This document shows positions 41,496 through 44,822 of a stretch of DNA of 44,822 nucleotides, one piece after another (within the stretch, counting starts at the first letter, position 1; the number at the start of each line of letters is the position of its first letter). The DNA is from an uncultured Bacteroidales bacterium. GTDB taxonomy: Bacteria > Bacteroidota > Bacteroidia > Bacteroidales > Muribaculaceae. A program made the translations under genes and the position numbers. The stretch spans positions 1 to 44,822 of the forward strand of contig UQDU01000018.1 in the NCBI GenBank assembly GCA_900539915.1. The letters run 5' to 3'. The notes beneath the pieces are model-generated. The model ran no database searches. It saw nothing but the letters and a program-made list of their open reading frames with translations, and was not told where the DNA came from.

Positions 41496-43301
41496 ATGAG
41501 ACAATTTTTACTTTCTGTTATGGCGTTTATCGCATTGCCGTTTGTGGCTAATGCTGTGATAAGCGAGGACGACACTCCCCCGGTAATGAATGAGGCCGAT
41601 GGCAGCATTCTTGACCCCAACGAGGGACATGTGTTTGATTCTATAAAGAACGATGATGAGACTGCGATGTTTGTCCGCGACTATATCCAGTCAAATTATA
41701 TAGCTAAAAGTGTCCCCAGCCCCCTTGATGCTGACTACTATCTTGACATGTTTAAAGACAATAAGCTGATTCCTCTGCGCTACGACGAAGCGGAGGGCTG
41801 CTACATGTGTAATATATCCCGTCTCGACAGCGAATGGAAGATTTATGCCAAAGGTTATTTTGAGTCCAACGACAGTGACCGTAACCAGTATATTTTCGGT
41901 ACCAACGAACAGTATGCACCGCAGGGATGCGGAGGAAGCGCATATTACATGAACTCTACCGAATGGCGAAAAATGTCGAATCCGGGAGCTAACTGTAACA
42001 TTCAGATTCCGCAGGGTAGTCAGGATACCAATCGCGTGTTTTTCAATTGTACGCTTAAGTTCCGCACAACCAGCGGTGACAATTGGCACGGGGAGTTTAT
42101 CATGACCGGCACCCAGGTCGGAAGCGCTCCTGCTCTGGCCATCGAGGGAAAAGGGACGGCTATCTCTTCATTTGCCGGACATGTTGATTTCACTATCAAG
42201 CCATCGGGCGTGTATGAGCCGGAAAATCAGACATATACGGTGGTGATGTCTTATACTGACCGCTATGGAGATCCGCAGTCGATGACAACGGATGTGAAAG
42301 GTCTGACAGGTACTTTTGAGAACGTAGCTGTCCTTAAGGGTGGTGCTACCACCGTGTTCAAACTTGAGGCGTCGGGCATGGCTCTCCCGGTTTACAACAG
42401 TCAGGGACAGTATGACGGTAAGACTCAGGACCTCTCGGCTGTCGGGGATGCGTACATCACTACATTTGCCGAGCCTTATATCATGGGGTCTATCAAGGAT
42501 ATTGAATGGGAGCCTGTAAACCTGCTTAAACAGGTGGATGAGCCCCTACATCCAGGATATGCAAAGTCGATAGGAGCGGGCACTCCGCTTTGTGAGGTCG
42601 ACCCTAATCACCAGAGGGCTTACACCACTATGGTGTGGGGAGATGTGCAGTTCATATCAGAGGGCGAAAACACGGCTTCAACAAATGTGATGAGGTACAG
42701 ATTCATAACTACGCTGCCAACGAGTGAATCCGACAGCGATCCTTGGGCATCGGTTGACTCCGGCAAGCAGTATTTCCCGATGCCGGGTAAGGTGTTCGCT
42801 CCAAACACGGTCGCTTGTGTGACGAATTCAAGTGACTTAGCTGGAGCTGGAACTCAGGAGGCGTACAACATGGTTTCTACCTTCAAAAATGAGAAAAGCG
42901 GTGAAGTCGAATGGGTACAGGAATGGTATGATGCATCATATGAAGCAGTGCCTGGTGGCGTTATGACGGCCTGGCGTGCTAACAATAAGTCGGAGGATGG
43001 AAAGTATATCCTCTCGGGTACAGCCTCTCCCTATAATCCTGCTGACGGAAATTTGGCATACTATGTCTACCTTGATATGACGGAGGGAAAGCCTGCCCAG
43101 GCCATATATTGGAATTATACCAATGACCCTACGAGTGTGGATGATATATCCCAGGAGGCTGAGAACCGGACGCCTGACATAGTGGATGTGTATAACATGC
43201 AGGGCGTATGCGTAAGGCATAGTGTCCCGGTATCACAGGCCCTGGATAATCTTCCCGAAGGCATTTATATATACGGAGGCCACAAATACATGGTCCGCTG
43301 A
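41496..43301 (+). CDS. Secreted protein with T9SS-type C-terminal signal, unknown function
   Basis: The 601-residue protein starts at the ATG at 41496 with a signal peptide (MRQFLLSVMAFIALPFVANA). The body is rich in Asp, Tyr and Gly with predicted beta structure (CNISRLDSEWKIYAKGYFES, TYTVVMSYTDRYGDPQ), and I recognise no catalytic motif. The last 60 or so residues, from SVDDISQEAENRTPDIVDVYNM (given in shorter parts: VYNMQGVCVR, LPEGIYIYGG), match the pattern of Bacteroidales type IX secretion CTDs, 'V.v.n..G..v......L..GiYi...' ending with a basic residue. It is probably exported to the surface. It is monocistronic, with a bidirectional terminator at 43328-43371. Confidence 0.75.
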   Translation: MRQFLLSVMAFIALPFVANAVISEDDTPPVMNEADGSILDPNEGHVFDSIKNDDETAMFVRDYIQSNYIAKSVPSPLDADYYLDMFKDNKLIPLRYDEAEGCYMCNISRLDSEWKIYAKGYFESNDSDRNQYIFGTNEQYAPQGCGGSAYYMNSTEWRKMSNPGANCNIQIPQGSQDTNRVFFNCTLKFRTTSGDNWHGEFIMTGTQVGSAPALAIEGKGTAISSFAGHVDFTIKPSGVYEPENQTYTVVMSYTDRYGDPQSMTTDVKGLTGTFENVAVLKGGATTVFKLEASGMALPVYNSQGQYDGKTQDLSAVGDAYITTFAEPYIMGSIKDIEWEPVNLLKQVDEPLHPGYAKSIGAGTPLCEVDPNHQRAYTTMVWGDVQFISEGENTASTNVMRYRFITTLPTSESDSDPWASVDSGKQYFPMPGKVFAPNTVACVTNSSDLAGAGTQEAYNMVSTFKNEKSGEVEWVQEWYDASYEAVPGGVMTAWRANNKSEDGKYILSGTASPYNPADGNLAYYVYLDMTEGKPAQAIYWNYTNDPTSVDDISQEAENRTPDIVDVYNMQGVCVRHSVPVSQALDNLPEGIYIYGGHKYMVR

Positions 43302-43327
43302 CACGGATAAGACAATATAACAGTCAT

Positions 43328-43371
43328 AAAACAGAGAGCCTGGCTGCGTTGGCGGTCAGGCTCTCTGTTTT
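43328..43371. terminator. Bidirectional terminator
   Basis: A 15-bp perfect stem (AAAACAGAGAGCCTG/CAGGCTCTCTGTTTT, 14-base loop) has flanking A and T runs on both sides. It ends the plus-strand secreted-protein gene and, on the other strand, hflX. Confidence 0.92.
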
Positions 43372-43413
43372 GTTCGGCTGATTAAGAGTTGGCTGTGGAG
43401 GCGTATCTCTCGG

Positions 43414-44637
43414 TCAGCTCAGTTCCTCTTCGTCGTATTTCTGATAGAGGAGGTCATTGTAGGGGAAGCGTGAGAGATGTATCTCGCGTGCTTTTTCGTA
43501 TAGCAGATGGCGCAGTTCGTCGATGTTGGTGCCATCCTTGGCCGAGATAAACACGCAGTTGTCGTTCATGCGATTCATCCATGTGGCTTTCAGCTCGTCA
43601 AGGGGTATGTTCTCGCGTGTGCGTGGCGTCAGGTCGTCGGCATCCTTGGGCTGGTAGGAGAATGCGTCTATCTTGTTGAACACCATTATGACGGGCTTCT
43701 CCGCGCCTTTGCACAGGTCGTTGAGCGTCTTGTTGACCACTTCTATCTGGTCTTCAAAAGTGGGGTGGGATATATCCACCACATGCACCAGTATGTCGGC
43801 CTCCCTCACCTCGTCGAGAGTGGACTTGAACGAGTCGACCAGATGGGTGGGGAGCTTGCGTATGAATCCTACCGTGTCGGTGAGAAGAAACGGCAGATTC
43901 TCGATAGTCACTTTCCTGACGGTGGTGTCAAGGGTGGCAAACAGCTTGTTTTCGGCGAAAACCTCGCTTTTGCTGAGAAGGTTCATCAGCGTTGATTTGC
44001 CCACGTTGGTGTAGCCCACGAGTGCCACACGGGTCAGTTTGCCGCGGTTTTTACGCTGTATGGACTTCTGCTTGTCTATGCTCTTAAGCTCCTCTTTCAG
44101 TCGCGATATGCGGTCAAGGATGATACGGCGGTCAGTCTCAATCTGGGTCTCGCCAGGGCCGCGCATGCCTATACCGCCTCGCTGGCGCTCGAGGTGGGTC
44201 CACATGCGCGTCAATCGCGGTAGCAGATACTGATACTGGGCCAGCTCGACTTGCGTCTTGGCGTTGGCCGTCTGGGCTCTCTTGGCGAAGATGTCAAGGA
44301 TGAGGCTTGTGCGGTCAAGAATCTTGACTTTAAGCTCTGATTCAATGTTGCTGACCTGTTTGCTTGTCAGGTCGTCGTCAAATATCGCCATGCCTATGTC
44401 ATTGGCCTCGATATACTCGCGTATTTCCTCCAGTTTGCCTTTGCCCACGAATGTACGTGGGTTGGGGTAATCGAGCTTCTGCGTGAACGTCTTGACAGTC
44501 TCCGCACCGGCAGTGTCGGCCAGAAACTCCAGCTCGTCGAGATACTCCTGGGCTTTGGTCTCGCTCTGGGTAGGAGTGACCAGCCCGACGAGCACCGCGC
44601 GCTCCGTCACCTCCTTATTTAATATCATGTCTTTCAT
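43414..44637 (-). CDS. hflX: GTPase HflX
   Basis: HflX is a ribosome-associated GTPase that rescues stalled or hibernating ribosomes. The 407-residue protein has an N-terminal HflX domain (LDYPNPRTFVGKGKLEEI, FDDDLTSKQVSNIESEL and ILDRTSLILDIFAKRAQT). Next comes the glycine-rich RGGIGMRGPGETQIETDRR and a helical linker. The G domain has G1 GYTNVGKST (208-216), G3 DTVGF (about 253) and G4 NKID (about 316). The C-terminal extension is short. ATG at 44637 or 44628 are both possible; I use the first. It is monocistronic, with a possible -7 at 44699-44706. Confidence 0.96.
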   Translation of the reverse strand: MKDMILNKEVTERAVLVGLVTPTQSETKAQEYLDELEFLADTAGAETVKTFTQKLDYPNPRTFVGKGKLEEIREYIEANDIGMAIFDDDLTSKQVSNIESELKVKILDRTSLILDIFAKRAQTANAKTQVELAQYQYLLPRLTRMWTHLERQRGGIGMRGPGETQIETDRRIILDRISRLKEELKSIDKQKSIQRKNRGKLTRVALVGYTNVGKSTLMNLLSKSEVFAENKLFATLDTTVRKVTIENLPFLLTDTVGFIRKLPTHLVDSFKSTLDEVREADILVHVVDISHPTFEDQIEVVNKTLNDLCKGAEKPVIMVFNKIDAFSYQPKDADDLTPRTRENIPLDELKATWMNRMNDNCVFISAKDGTNIDELRHLLYEKAREIHLSRFPYNDLLYQKYDEEELS

Positions 44638-44698
44638 ATCCAGCTCTTGTCCGAAATATTAGTGATTGCATTTTAATTTATTAAACAATCTATCCCCA

Positions 44699-44706
44699 CA
44701 AAAGTA
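44699..44706 (-). promoter_or_regulatory. Possible -7 element of hflX promoter
   Basis: The minus strand reads TACTTTTG, matching TAnnTTTG, 62 bases before the hflX start. No good -33 lies 19-21 bases further up, so this is tentative. Confidence 0.35.
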
Positions 44707-44822
44707 CACAAAATTTCTCATTCCCCCTCTCCATCCTGCATTTCGTTCTTGAATCTGCATTTAAGAGTGTCCGTTCCTGAAAATGGTTGACTCGGTTTTG
44801 TATGTTTACTGATATTGGTTTA

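Noticed and set aside
1..44822. CRISPR arrays, tRNA/rRNA genes, insertion sequences and prophage
   Set aside because: No regular spaced repeats, no cloverleaf-like or CCA-ended segments, no transposase, integrase or terminase motifs were seen on either strand.

Overview
The window is a chromosomal segment of a Bacteroidota bacterium, most likely order Bacteroidales and plausibly family Muribaculaceae. The evidence is the trpB-E-G-D-C-F-A gene order, exbB-exbD-exbD-tonB, rplM-rpsI-rpsB-tsf, a DUF4836-type lipoprotein, a T9SS-like C-terminal tail, the lack of Shine-Dalgarno sequences, and repeated use of the Bacteroidales promoter pattern TTTG/TTGC-N19/20-TAnnTTTG. I see no tRNA, rRNA, insertion sequence, phage gene or CRISPR array.

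Layout. Bases 1-2.1 kb hold a minus-strand pair, a PD40 beta-propeller protein and an outer-membrane barrel. Bases 2.2-5.4 kb hold the ribosomal operon rplM-rpsI-rpsB-tsf behind a structured leader, divergent from guaA (5.6-7.1 kb). A small membrane protein and class I fumarase follow; the fumarase 5' leader carries a decaying 9-bp tandem repeat. Bases 9.9-13.4 kb are the TonB energising operon. Bases 13.6-22.1 kb (minus) form an exopolysaccharide operon: WecA-type initiating transferase, Wza-like export lipoprotein, Wzc-like tyrosine kinase, one GT2 glycosyltransferase, then a TonB-dependent receptor whose start overlaps the glycosyltransferase stop, and a small lipoprotein. Bases 22.2-24.2 kb (plus) carry a secreted leucine-rich-repeat protein and a Crp/Fnr-family regulator. 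A Pro/Tyr-rich secreted protein follows on the minus strand, then a plus-strand operon of DUF4836-type lipoprotein, ABC ATPase and FtsX/MacB-like permease (25.1-28.4 kb).

Bases 28.4-36.2 kb (minus) hold the complete tryptophan operon plus a terminal MFS transporter. Its leader contains an attenuator too small for normal gene calling: a Bacteroidales promoter, a 31-codon leader peptide with tandem Trp codons, mutually exclusive RNA pairings and an intrinsic terminator before trpB. Bases 36.3-41.2 kb (minus) are a cell-envelope operon: class A penicillin-binding protein, a LysM plus periplasmic-binding-fold protein resembling in architecture an LpoA-type activator, and an outer-membrane barrel. 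The window ends with a secreted protein with a T9SS-like tail (plus) and hflX (minus).

The best candidate for something little described is the trp leader attenuator. Next are the PBP1A/LysM-PBP-fold pair and the TonB receptor embedded in the polysaccharide operon. Everything was read by eye; no database search or folding program was run.
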